From: Paraescarpia echinospica
Lineage: Eukaryota; Annelida; Polychaeta; Sabellida; Siboglinidae
NCBI GenBank assembly: GCA_020002185.1
Contig: CM034532.1
Location: 26,361,953-26,425,952, forward strand
Length of the DNA: 64,000 nt
Reading direction: 5' to 3'
The position numbers and the translations under genes are program-made. This document shows positions 1 through 7,518 of this stretch, one piece after another. Each line of letters begins with the position of its first letter. Position 1 is the first letter of the stretch. Under the pieces are notes generated by a model. That model made no database searches. It had not been told where the DNA came from and worked only from the letters and a program-made list of their open reading frames with translations.

Positions 1-1
1 A

Positions 2-313
2 ACACCGGGCCTCTTCAAGGTCGAATGGTCCGGTGACTGTTTCCTGGGTCTGTGTAGCAAGACCTACTATTGTTCGGGTACGATCGATAAATACAGCACC
101 AAAGGTTTGAACAAACGACTCAACACCATCGACAAGCAGTCGTTCCTGGACGTGTTGACCAATCGTTGCAGTGGAAGTGGGAAGAACCGTGGGTTCCGGG
201 TCAATCACTCGTCCGTGCTGACGTACATCCAGGAACGTGCGGCGTTGACCTACTTCTATGCCAAGCGCGTGGTCAACGAAGACGGAATCACCACGGGGCC
301 TGTGGACGTGTAA
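2..313 (+). CDS. Type B DNA polymerase, C-terminal end (5' cut by window edge)
   Basis: The frame is open from base 2 to the TAA at 311-313, so this is the last 103 residues of a longer protein that begins outside the window. The tail shows the conserved end of Polinton/adintovirus protein-primed family B polymerases: a GLCSKTYY-type block, a K(Y/F)S.KGLNKR block, and an RGFRV...ERAALTYFYAKR block close to the stop. In this family the enzyme copies the linear element genome using a protein primer. None of the catalytic motifs can be checked because they lie upstream. It is the first gene of a run of + strand genes of the same element. Identification rests on recalled family motifs, not on a search. 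Confidence 0.85.
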   Translation, partial: TPGLFKVEWSGDCFLGLCSKTYYCSGTIDKYSTKGLNKRLNTIDKQSFLDVLTNRCSGSGKNRGFRVNHSSVLTYIQERAALTYFYAKRVVNEDGITTGPVDV

Positions 314-476
314 TGCCGAACCACTGCTGACACGATGAGGAAATGCGCCCCTACGTCAGTTGGGGTTATAGGCGCCTCTAGCTGTCATGCGGTTAGTAGG
401 CGGAGACACACGAAAAAAAAAAAAAAAGATAACACTATTTAGTCAGATGCCACACAATCGATAGTCATAACGTAGC
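314..476. other. Non-coding spacer after polB
   Basis: A 163-base gap separates the polymerase stop from the next gene. It holds an A-tract (about 413-427) but no convincing TATA box. As the largest gap inside the coding part of the element it is the best place to look for a late promoter or a polB poly(A) site; neither is proven. Confidence 0.4.
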
Positions 477-659
477 ATGTCACGGACGGGAACGCTTGTA
501 GCTGTAACACTAGTGGGAATACTCGGTCTGTATCTGTACGTCTTGTACGTCTTGTTCCGCGATCCCTTCCTTCGTTGGTGTGGTGGAGGTGTCGTCGTCG
601 CAACTAACAGTACAGTGGTCAACGCGACATTGTCGAACACCACCACCGGTGACTACTAG
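477..659 (+). CDS. Small single-pass membrane protein with N-glycosylation sequons
   Basis: Sixty residues. A short polar N-terminus is followed by a strongly hydrophobic segment at about residues 7-27, then RDPFLRWC and a Gly/Val stretch, and a C-terminal tail with three N-glycosylation sequons (N44, N49, N54). If the tail faces the lumen, this would be an N-in/C-out membrane protein. The stop codon at 657-659 is followed directly by the ATG of the ATPase at 660, so the two are likely expressed together. I do not recognise a family. Small membrane proteins of this kind are seen in many midsize DNA viruses, but a role in release or entry would be a guess. The coding call rests on the compact context and on the organised TM-plus-sequon layout. 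Confidence 0.6.
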   Translation: MSRTGTLVAVTLVGILGLYLYVLYVLFRDPFLRWCGGGVVVATNSTVVNATLSNTTTGDY

Positions 660-1277
660 ATGGACACGCGATGGAAACACCCCTTCACCTGTATCGTTGC
701 GGGACCGACGGGATGTGGTAAGACTACGTTCGTGATGCGTCTGCTACGTCACGCCGCAACGATGATCGATCCACCTCCAGAGAAGATCACGTGGTGTTAC
801 GGTGTATGGCAGAGTGCCTATGTTGACAACGACCTGGTGCGATTCGAGGAAGGCTTGCCGAGCGGTGCGTTCGACGCATCGACGCGTAACCTCGTGGTCA
901 TCGATGATCTGATGGCAGAAACAGACGAACGGGTCACGACCTTGTTCACAAAAAAGAGTCATCACCAGAACACGTCCGTACTGTATCTCGTGCAGAACCT
1001 GTTTCCGAAGAACAAGGAGAGTCGTACGATCAGTCTGAACGCACACTACATGGTGATCTTCAAGAATCCTCGCGATGCGTCACAGATCGGACACTTGGCA
1101 CGACAGATGTATCCGGGTCGCCTGAAGTTTGTACAGGAAGCGTTCCGAGACGCCACGTCACTTCCGTACGGTTATCTCCTGGTCGATCTGAAACAGGGCA
1201 CGCTCGACGATATGCGTCTGCGCACGGGTGTCCTTCCGGACGACAGTGTCCAGTACGTGTACCAACCCAAGGTATAA
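660..1277 (+). CDS. FtsK/HerA-type genome packaging ATPase
   Basis: A 205-residue P-loop ATPase. Walker A is GPTGCGKTT at residues 15-23 and Walker B is LVVIDD at about 78-83, followed by an acidic stretch. Downstream HHQNTS and LVQNLFP blocks are typical of the A32-like packaging ATPases of Polintons, virophages and adintoviruses. Length is normal for the short Polinton version. By family knowledge it drives DNA into preformed capsids. The start is the first ATG, immediately after the TAG of the preceding small membrane gene. The next gene starts 56 bases downstream on the same strand. Confidence 0.93.
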   Translation: MDTRWKHPFTCIVAGPTGCGKTTFVMRLLRHAATMIDPPPEKITWCYGVWQSAYVDNDLVRFEEGLPSGAFDASTRNLVVIDDLMAETDERVTTLFTKKSHHQNTSVLYLVQNLFPKNKESRTISLNAHYMVIFKNPRDASQIGHLARQMYPGRLKFVQEAFRDATSLPYGYLLVDLKQGTLDDMRLRTGVLPDDSVQYVYQPKV

Positions 1278-1333
1278 GACGTCCGCGTAGCACCTCGTTC
1301 CTTCAGTCGCAGCATGCTCGTGAAGACAACAGC

Positions 1334-1705
1334 ATGTTCGAACTCGTGAAGAAACACATCCTCTGCATACAGACGCTAAACAGATACAAGAGCACGAAAT
1401 TGAGACGAGCCATCATCAGAAACGCTGACGCCGATCTGTTGTGTGCACTAGCCGAGTGTGCCTACAACATATTGAAGAAGAACTTGCCCTTGACCGACGC
1501 GCAGAGACGTGCTCTGAACGTGTACAAAACAAACCTACGTGCTTTGGCACAGAGAGACGCACCTGCAGCGAGGAGACGTCGCATCTTGCTACGGGGTAAC
1601 AACCAGGGCGGAAGAGGACAGACCGGTGGTTTCCTGTCGGCACTGCTGGCACCTTTGGCAGGTGCGGTCTTGCTACCCTTGCTAAAACAGGTGCTACTCA
1701 AGTAG
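1334..1705 (+). CDS. Conserved basic Polinton/adintovirus protein with hydrophobic C-terminus, function unknown
   Basis: 123 residues. The N-terminal 80 residues are helical-looking and Lys/Arg rich (LRRAIIRNADADLLCALAE, then an NILKKNLPLT block). An Arg cluster follows at about 79-84, then a Gly/Gln linker and a C-terminal hydrophobic stretch with GGFLSALLAPLAGAVLLP. I recall the same layout, a basic helical domain plus a GGFL-type hydrophobic tail, from uncharacterised proteins of animal Polintons, always beside the protein encoded next here. The tail could be membrane-active or a capsid-inner-surface peptide, by analogy with adenovirus minor proteins; this is speculation. The start at 1334 is the first ATG in frame; the gene ends six bases before the next ATG. 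Confidence 0.75.
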   Translation: MFELVKKHILCIQTLNRYKSTKLRRAIIRNADADLLCALAECAYNILKKNLPLTDAQRRALNVYKTNLRALAQRDAPAARRRRILLRGNNQGGRGQTGGFLSALLAPLAGAVLLPLLKQVLLK

Positions 1706-1711
1706 ACAACG

Positions 1712-2485
1712 ATGGAACACGTACGGAAGATGGCCTTGGTAGATCCACGACTGTTGGACAGTCTACGCGCACCAGCACCGACGGATACCCTAGGACGCAA
1801 AGTACAGGTACTCGACGACGAGATGAAAGTCATACTCGACAGACAAGATCTCACCGACGGTGACAAGGTCGTCATGTATAATCAAGTGTTGCAACGCTAC
1901 AACGCGTTGTCCGATCGACGCACGCGCGAACCGATACGCGTGACAACGGTCAACAAGGACACGTCCCCGGTGGTCACGGCAGCGGCGGTGGTGGCGGGAA
2001 CTAATACGGATCAGACCCCACCGGAGGTGGGGGTGGAAGCGGAAGTCATCGACAGTGTTCCCAAACGCCTCCAGACCAAAGCCAGACGACTGATGGAACG
2101 TCTGAAACGAGACGTCGCGTGGAATGCGCGCGGAGAGCTCATGAACAAAGGCGTAGCGGTACCCGGAAGTAACGTGGTGGACCTCGTGAACGATTTGTTG
2201 CGTCATCGCAAGACCATCGGTTCTCCAACGGGGTGGGAGGTGTTTGCGCATCAACTCGGTGACATGAATCTACCCATGGAGTTGGTGGGTAACGAGGCCA
2301 GGAGACTGGCTATTCGACAGGATCAAAGGAAGCGTACCATAGAAGCGGCGGCCACACGATCGCTCAGTAGAGCGCGTCGAACGCTGCAGTGGACACCCCT
2401 CTCGCGGAGACGATCTCGAATGAGCCCGTCCACTCTACCTACCCCACCGGCGTCGACTAGTAAGACATGGGAACGTCTCGAATAA
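1712..2485 (+). CDS. Conserved Polinton/adintovirus protein of unknown function (VDPRLL family)
   Basis: 257 residues. The N-terminus carries KMALVDPRLLDSLR, then a charged helical part (LDDEMKVILDRQDLTDGDK, YNQVLQRYNAL). This is a combination I recall from uncharacterised proteins encoded next to the GGFL protein in animal Polintons. The middle (about 80-115) is low-complexity Ala/Val/Thr. A second folded-looking part (about 118-205) includes RLKRDVAWN and VVDLVNDLLRHRK, suggestive of a small helical domain. The C-terminal 50 residues are Arg/Ser/Pro rich and could bind DNA. A structural or scaffold role is plausible from its position among virion genes but not shown. The TAA stop lies inside an AATAAA hexamer. 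Confidence 0.75.
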   Translation: MEHVRKMALVDPRLLDSLRAPAPTDTLGRKVQVLDDEMKVILDRQDLTDGDKVVMYNQVLQRYNALSDRRTREPIRVTTVNKDTSPVVTAAAVVAGTNTDQTPPEVGVEAEVIDSVPKRLQTKARRLMERLKRDVAWNARGELMNKGVAVPGSNVVDLVNDLLRHRKTIGSPTGWEVFAHQLGDMNLPMELVGNEARRLAIRQDQRKRTIEAAATRSLSRARRTLQWTPLSRRRSRMSPSTLPTPPASTSKTWERLE

Positions 2486-2486
2486 A
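2481..2486 (+). promoter_or_regulatory. Possible poly(A) signal overlapping a stop codon
   Basis: AATAAA contains the TAA stop of the preceding gene and is followed within about 60 bases by an upstream in-frame start region for the integrase. It could end an early transcript unit before the integrase. One hexamer is weak evidence. Confidence 0.3.
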
Positions 2487-2623
2487 AGAGACGCATCATC
2501 TCGATTCACCGACATAATGTGTGATCTACGGGACAGTCTAACACGTCTGTTTACCGGTGTTGCTTACAGCGGACTCCCCATCGTGTGCGGGATTACCATC
2601 GATTATATCATACGTACGTCATC

Positions 2624-3691
2624 ATGGGGCGCCGTCGTAAACAGCTGGAGGACGTCTACTTCAACCCCACCAAGGTGGGTAGCTACAGAGGAATCGCGTC
2701 TTTGCGACGAACCGCCATACCACGCGTACCGAGAAAAATCGTCGAACAATGGCTATCGGAACAGAACGCCTATACACTACATAAACCGGTCAGAGTTCGT
2801 TTCACGCGTCGGCGCACGATCGTCGGAGGACGGAATCAACAGTGGCAGGCCGATCTCGTTGACGTGTCCAGTCTGAAAAAAGAAAACGACGGTACAACGT
2901 TCCTGCTCACGGTGATCGACGTCTTCTCGAAAGTCGCCCGATGCGTTCCACTGAAGAACAAGTCGGCGACGTCTGTATCGAAGGCACTGAACGGTCTCTT
3001 CACCGACATTCAACCACTGTCGTTGCAGACCGATAGAGGTCTGGAATTCTATAACCGTAGCGTTCGGGGTGTATTGGACAGATACGGTATCCACCACTTC
3101 TCCACCTTCAACGCAGAGATCAAGGCGAGCATCGTGGAACGCTTCAATCGCACACTAATGTCACGTATGTGGCGATACCTGACACACAAAGAAACGTGGC
3201 GGTACATCGATATCCTTCCGGATCTGGTGCGCACGTACAACGGCACACCTCACCGCAGTATCGGGATGTCTCCGTCACAGGTGGATGCGACTAATCAGGA
3301 AGAGGTGTGGCAGCGTCTGTACGGTGGTCATCACGGTAAGGGGGTGCCCAAGTACCACGTGGGGGATCGCGTACGTATCAGCAAGGCTAAGAGACGGTTC
3401 GATAAAGGTTACACGATAAATTGGACAGAGGAACTATTCACGATACGCGAAGTCCATCCGTCCGAACCACCCGTCTATCGTCTAACGGACGATCTCGGTG
3501 AGATACTGGACGGTACCTTCTACGAACCGGAGATACAGAAGGTGACGGTTCCGGTTGATAAACTGTACCGTGTGGAATCGATAGTACAGCGTCGCAAGGT
3601 AGGCAGGCGACGGGAGGTGTTGGTGAAATGGGTCGGATATCCTTCGAAGTTCAACAGCTGGATCGATGCCAAGGGTCTCGTCGGTCTATAA
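2624..3691 (+). CDS. Retroviral-type DDE integrase with C-terminal chromodomain
   Basis: 355 residues from the ATG at 2624. Open frame extends further upstream, but only non-ATG codons are available there. The catalytic core has D77 in WQADLVD, D137 in LQTDRGLEF and E172 in SIVERFNRT, giving the D,D35E spacing of retroviral and Polinton integrases. A TYNGTPHRSIGMSP block follows, as in the family. The last 46 residues (about 310-355) form a chromodomain: YRVESIV, then an LVKWVGYP block and an NSW block. By family knowledge the enzyme inserts the linear element DNA into chromosomes, and the chromodomain may guide it to modified histone tails. All three acidic residues are present, so the enzyme looks capable of function. 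Eight bases separate it from the next open frame. Confidence 0.95.
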   Translation: MGRRRKQLEDVYFNPTKVGSYRGIASLRRTAIPRVPRKIVEQWLSEQNAYTLHKPVRVRFTRRRTIVGGRNQQWQADLVDVSSLKKENDGTTFLLTVIDVFSKVARCVPLKNKSATSVSKALNGLFTDIQPLSLQTDRGLEFYNRSVRGVLDRYGIHHFSTFNAEIKASIVERFNRTLMSRMWRYLTHKETWRYIDILPDLVRTYNGTPHRSIGMSPSQVDATNQEEVWQRLYGGHHGKGVPKYHVGDRVRISKAKRRFDKGYTINWTEELFTIREVHPSEPPVYRLTDDLGEILDGTFYEPEIQKVTVPVDKLYRVESIVQRRKVGRRREVLVKWVGYPSKFNSWIDAKGLVGL

Positions 3692-3731
3692 AGACTAATT
3701 GTGCGTCCGTTACGAGGTCAGTCGTCCACGT

Positions 3732-4049
3732 ATGACAGACGAGACAACATCACGCATCACCGTTAGTAACGAAGAAGAAGAAGAAGAAGAAGACGACGTC
3801 GACACTCTACCGCCACCCCCACTACAGAAAGAGAGGACTCCGTGGCACATATTCGGTACAGCGTGTCCCAAAGAGGAGATCGTCTTTCTGTGTCAGATCG
3901 TCGTCTTGTACACGGTCATCTTGGTCAGCATCTACAACCTGACGTTTGGTCACCACGATCCGACTCTGTGGACGGCCCTGTTGAGCAGTTCGTTGGGTTA
4001 CCTGCTACCCAGTCCGACGTTGAAACAACAACAACATGGAACCGAGTGA
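3732..4049 (+). CDS. Two-helix membrane protein, conserved in Polintons/adintoviruses
   Basis: 105 residues from the ATG at 3732. The N-terminal third is polar and includes a run of seven Glu encoded by a GAA/GAG repeat (about 3768-3795), followed by a PPPPP tract. Two hydrophobic segments follow: one around EEIVFLCQIVVLYTVILVSI and one around LWTALLSSSLGYLLPSP. This two-helix block with the LLSSSLGYLLP signature is one I recall from uncharacterised proteins of many animal Polinton-like elements. Size and topology would suit a holin-like or virion membrane protein, but no function is established. The last 14 bases overlap the start of the next gene at 4036. Confidence 0.75.
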   Translation: MTDETTSRITVSNEEEEEEEDDVDTLPPPPLQKERTPWHIFGTACPKEEIVFLCQIVVLYTVILVSIYNLTFGHHDPTLWTALLSSSLGYLLPSPTLKQQQHGTE

Positions 4050-4840
4050 TTTCTATCTCACGTTGCCCAGCAATGCTTCCATGCACACGCACCCCACCAA
4101 CACGCTGACCCACTACATCACGACGCTACCGAAACGTATCCTACTACGGGGACAATGGGAATGCGGTCTGGTGGAGGTACAGTATCCACACAGTTGGTAC
4201 AACATCGTAGACGATGACGCGGGGTTCGCTGTAACACTACCGATAGACGAAGAGCACCCACGGTCCCTGCACACGAAGACTGTCCGAATCGGAACCGGAT
4301 ACTATAAAGATCCGTGGTCACTGATCCTCTCCATTAACGCCTCTCTACGTCGTGTGGTGGGAGAGGGACGAGTGAAACTGAGCTACAACATCATTACGCA
4401 TAAGGTATCGGTGCACATGGCACCGAATACCGTCTTCCGTGCTGCTATACTGACTGCCGTTCTCGGCTTTCGTACCACTACGCTGGACTATCTCCCGAAG
4501 GACCCCGATGCACCCGAGTTCAAGGTATTGATCACGGAAGCCAACACCGTGATCACCATGGAACGAGGACTCGACTCACTCTACATCTACACGGATGTCG
4601 TGGAACCACGAGTTGTTGGTGACAGTCTCGTGCCGCTGCTGCGCATCATCCCGGTGAGCGGTCGCCATGGCGACATCGTATCGAAGACCTTCGATAAGAT
4701 TCACTACGTACCCGTGCTCTACAAAGAATTTGGCACGATCGAGATAGATATAAGAGACGACATCGGAAATCGCGTGCCATTCGAGGTTGGTAAGGTGACG
4801 GTGACACTTCATTTCCAACGGCAACGGACGGCACTGTTCT

Positions 4841-4842
<2 letters not shown>
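4036..4842 (+). CDS. Probable minor capsid (penton-like) protein
   Basis: 268 residues starting MEPSDFYLTLPSNAS. The N-terminal block, with a TLTHYITTLPKRI strand and an ECGLVEVQYPHSWYN strand, is highly characteristic of a protein encoded just before the core and capsid genes in animal Polintons. The beta-rich composition and about 250-270 residue size fit the single jelly-roll minor capsid protein proposed for Polintons, which would form the pentameric vertices. The identification as penton is from position, size and recalled similarity; a structure prediction would decide. It overlaps the preceding membrane gene by 14 bases and is followed by a GA microsatellite. Confidence 0.7.

Positions 4843-4870
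<28 letters not shown>
4841..4870. repeat. (AG)n tract between two virion genes
   Basis: About 13 AG dinucleotides begin inside the TAG stop of the penton-like gene and run to the ATG of the core-protein gene at 4871. The tract forms the entire spacer, so its length could vary without harming either protein. Confidence 0.9.
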
Positions 4871-4871
<1 letters not shown>

Positions 4872-5290
4872 TGAATTACACCGACTACTACGAACGTCAA
4901 GCGGGAGGTGCGATTCCTTATTTCGTGGGTGCCCGACACCAACGGGGACACGGTCTGGGAAGTCTATTCGGAAGTCTACTGCGTAGCGTCATGCCACTCG
5001 TCAAGAGAGGAGCCGTGGCGTTGGGAAAGAGAGCTCTGTCGACCGGCGCACACATAGCCGACGACGTCCTGTCGGGACAGAACATCAGAACGGCCGCCAA
5101 ACGTCGCGTCACCACTGCCGGTAGAGATATGATGAGTGATCTCTTGACCCCTGGCGTGCGACCCCGTAAGCGTATAAGACGCACACACCCTGCGAAACGA
5201 GTCAGTACACCAGCGAGACGTCGGAGGAAACAGCAGAAACCGAAGGTACGTCGTGAACCCGATATATTCGACGATGGCGTTCGTTCATAA
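4871..5290 (+). CDS. Basic virion core protein, adenovirus pX/mu-like
   Basis: 139 residues. An N-terminal Gly-containing stretch leads to RGHGLGSLFGSLLRSVMPL, a signature of Polinton/adintovirus core proteins resembling adenovirus late L2 mu (pX). A helical middle with GKRALSTGAHIADDVLSGQN follows, then a long Arg/Lys-rich tail (about 96-128) suited to binding packaged DNA. The adenovirus comparison is from recalled family resemblance. The final 17 bases overlap the ATG of the major capsid gene at 5274. Confidence 0.8.
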
Positions 5291-6593
5291 ACTATCGTGT
5301 GAGGGACTCAAGAGCGAACTTGATCTCTTCACCGTACCTCTGACTCAGACTGCCATCATCGACAGTCACACGGTCCATCACCAGCCGGTGTCCTCTCTCG
5401 ACTCAGGTGGACCGATCGAATTCGTCGTACCCGGTTCGGGAGACGATTACTTGGATCTCGCCGACACGAAACTACACGTTCGGGCGAAGGTGACGCGTGC
5501 CGACGGAAGTGATCTCGACCCCGCCGACCCCGTCGCTCCCGTGAATAACTGGCTCCATTCGCTGTTCGGTCAGGTCGATTTCTACCTGAACGGAACGCTC
5601 GTGACTCCCTCGACCAACACGTATCCGTACCGTGCCTACATAGAGACACTGCTCAGTTACGGTGACGATGCCAAGGAGACGCAACTGACGAGTCAGATGT
5701 GGTACAAGGACACGGCCGGTCGTATGGACGCCGTCGTCATTGATGGTGCCGATCCGACAGCCAATGCGGGGTTCGTTGCCAGACGTCACATGATCGCCCA
5801 GAGTCGTGTGGTCGACATGATAGGTCGTGTCCACGTCGACCTCTTGCTTCAGGATAAACTCCTCATCAACGGTGTCGAACTCAAGATGCGTTTCGTACGC
5901 AGCAAGGATGCGTTCGCTCTCATTGCTGGTGGAGCCAACCCCGCCTACAAGATACAGATCGTCAACGCTACACTGTTCGTCAAGAAAGTCACCCTGAATC
6001 CGAGTGTGCAGATGGCACACATCAAAGCCCTCGAAAAGGCCACCGCCAAGTATCCGCTGCGACCTGTCGAATGCAAGGTCTACTCTATTCCCACAGGTAC
6101 CCATTCGTACACGCGCGAGAACCTCTTTCTTGGTACTATTCCGAAACGTCTCGTGATATGCTGCATCGATAACGACGCCTACAACGGATGCTACAACAAA
6201 AATCCCTTTCACGCTAAAAACAACAACATCAACTTCTTCGCCGTGTACGTCGACGGACGACAGATACCCGCCAAACCTTTCCAGCCCGACTTCGACAACA
6301 ACCTCTTTGTCAGATGCTACCATAACCTGTTCACCTCGACGGGTAAGGCGTGGCAGGACGAAGGGAACGGCTTGACTCGCTACGACTTCCGACACGGCTA
6401 CACCTTCTTCGGCGTGGACCTCACCCCTGATGCGTGCGACGACTGCTGCTTCCATCTGGTACAAAAGGGCAACTTGCGCGTCGAGATTCATTTCCACAAC
6501 GCGCTGACAACCACTGTGAACGTCATCGCCTACGCCGAGTTCGAGAAGGTGCTGGAGATCGACAGGAACCGTAACGTCATCTACGACAACTGA
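5274..6593 (+). CDS. Major capsid protein (double jelly-roll, hexon-like)
   Basis: 439 residues from the ATG at 5274; the frame is open a little further upstream but without an ATG. The N-terminus (MAFVHKLSCEGLKSELDLF followed by VPLTQTAI) and the NNWLHSLFGQVDFYLNG strand are typical of Polinton/adintovirus hexon-like proteins. The C-terminal half carries TYPYRAYIE, RVHVDLLLQDKLLING, KFQ/KPFQPDF and DACDDCCF blocks. Length is within the family range of roughly 400-500 residues. By family knowledge trimers build the icosahedral shell. The gene overlaps the core protein gene upstream, and its TGA overlaps the protease ATG (TGATG). No disruption is seen. A partial relic of the same gene is at 48964-49618 on the other strand. 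Confidence 0.93.
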   Translation: MAFVHKLSCEGLKSELDLFTVPLTQTAIIDSHTVHHQPVSSLDSGGPIEFVVPGSGDDYLDLADTKLHVRAKVTRADGSDLDPADPVAPVNNWLHSLFGQVDFYLNGTLVTPSTNTYPYRAYIETLLSYGDDAKETQLTSQMWYKDTAGRMDAVVIDGADPTANAGFVARRHMIAQSRVVDMIGRVHVDLLLQDKLLINGVELKMRFVRSKDAFALIAGGANPAYKIQIVNATLFVKKVTLNPSVQMAHIKALEKATAKYPLRPVECKVYSIPTGTHSYTRENLFLGTIPKRLVICCIDNDAYNGCYNKNPFHAKNNNINFFAVYVDGRQIPAKPFQPDFDNNLFVRCYHNLFTSTGKAWQDEGNGLTRYDFRHGYTFFGVDLTPDACDDCCFHLVQKGNLRVEIHFHNALTTTVNVIAYAEFEKVLEIDRNRNVIYDN

Positions 6594-7045
6594 TGGAAAC
6601 CATGCAGCTCGTCCGTCTACTCACCCGCGATACGCACGCCCGTGTCGTCATGCGTGGGATCGTACCCAAAGACGTACTCAACGAACTCCAGATAGAAGCT
6701 TACCCCGTCGCCTTCGTGTGCAACACGCACGACACGGGTAAACCCGGAGAACATTGGATAGCTATCTACGTAGATGCCAACGGTTGCGGTGAATACTTCT
6801 GCTCTTACGGCTTGTCGCCACGACACGTCGAGTTTCGACGTTTCTTGAATAAACATTGTGTAACGTGGACTCATAATTCTAAGAGACTGCAGAGTCCCGT
6901 GTCTAACGTTTGTGGACGATACTGTGTTGCTTATCTCATGTTTCGATGTCGTGGACTTGTCATGAAGGATTTCGTAAAAGGTTTCGGTACTGATCTGGTA
7001 GCAAACGATTGCCGCGTATTCGATTGGCTTAAACAACTGCAATAA
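6593..7045 (+). CDS. Adenain-like (Ulp1-fold) cysteine protease
   Basis: 150 residues. His54 lies in GEHWIAIYVD, the oxyanion Gln100 and nucleophile Cys107 lie in LQSPVSNVCGRYC. The Q-to-C spacing of seven equals that recalled for adenovirus protease. The family normally has an acidic residue just before the S(Y/F)G block; here the motif is EYFCSYG, with Cys70 at that place, so the acid is missing unless Glu67 or Asp61 substitutes. The relic copy at 48.6-48.96 kb has Phe there. By family knowledge the enzyme matures capsid and core proteins. The ATG overlaps the capsid stop, and it is the last gene of the element. Confidence 0.88.
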   Translation: METMQLVRLLTRDTHARVVMRGIVPKDVLNELQIEAYPVAFVCNTHDTGKPGEHWIAIYVDANGCGEYFCSYGLSPRHVEFRRFLNKHCVTWTHNSKRLQSPVSNVCGRYCVAYLMFRCRGLVMKDFVKGFGTDLVANDCRVFDWLKQLQ

Positions 7046-7504
7046 CCGTGTTTCATTAACGAACAGATATCATCATCATCGTCATTAACGATTCGAGCCT
7101 ATGGCGCGGTGGTCACACACCCGTAAGCTCACGACCTCTGACGCGGTGTTCACTCACCCGTAAGTCGTACCATCATCGTCATCCCACGAGCCACTGGCGT
7201 GGTCGTATTGACCCCTAAGCTCACGACCTCTGTCGTGGTGTTCACTCACCCACAAGTCTTGATGTTCGTGTACTTCGCTTAATAAAACACGGTTTCATAT
7301 TATACGCTTGTATCATTCGTCAATAAAATACGTGTGCACTCGTATACTCTTGTGTTTCGTTAGTTCTTTCATACACGTACATTCATACACAACTAATACC
7401 TCTCTACACTCCTCGTTATCATTAACAACCTAATCAACTTTCAAACTGTGGTTTTAATAGTTATTCCCTTAGTACTAATTCTTCATACATACATACATCA
7501 CATG
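7046..7504. other. Non-coding right flank of the viral element with poly(A) signals
   Basis: No gene is seen. AATAAA hexamers occur near 7281 and 7322 and are good candidates for the 3' end of the protease/late transcripts. A degenerate tandem repeat lies at 7094-7258 (separate entry). The remainder is AT-rich. Confidence 0.6.
7094..7258. repeat. Degenerate two-level tandem repeat downstream of the protease gene
   Basis: The block CTCACGACCTCTG.CG(T/C)GGTGTTCACTCACCC.(T/C)AAGTC occurs twice about 90 bases apart. Each copy is preceded by a shorter, more diverged version (GGCG(C/T)GGT...CC(C/G)TAAG). So the basic unit of about 35-45 bases was amplified in two steps. Confidence 0.7.
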
Positions 7505-7518
7505 TTTTAAAGTCCGAG

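Noticed and set aside
2517..2876. Frame overlapping the integrase start
   Set aside because: Its first about 35 residues are hydrophobic and could be a small protein, but most of it is the integrase gene in another frame; evidence is too thin.
5472..6497. Long antisense frame inside the capsid gene
   Set aside because: It is a shadow of the GC-rich capsid coding sequence and has no motif of its own.
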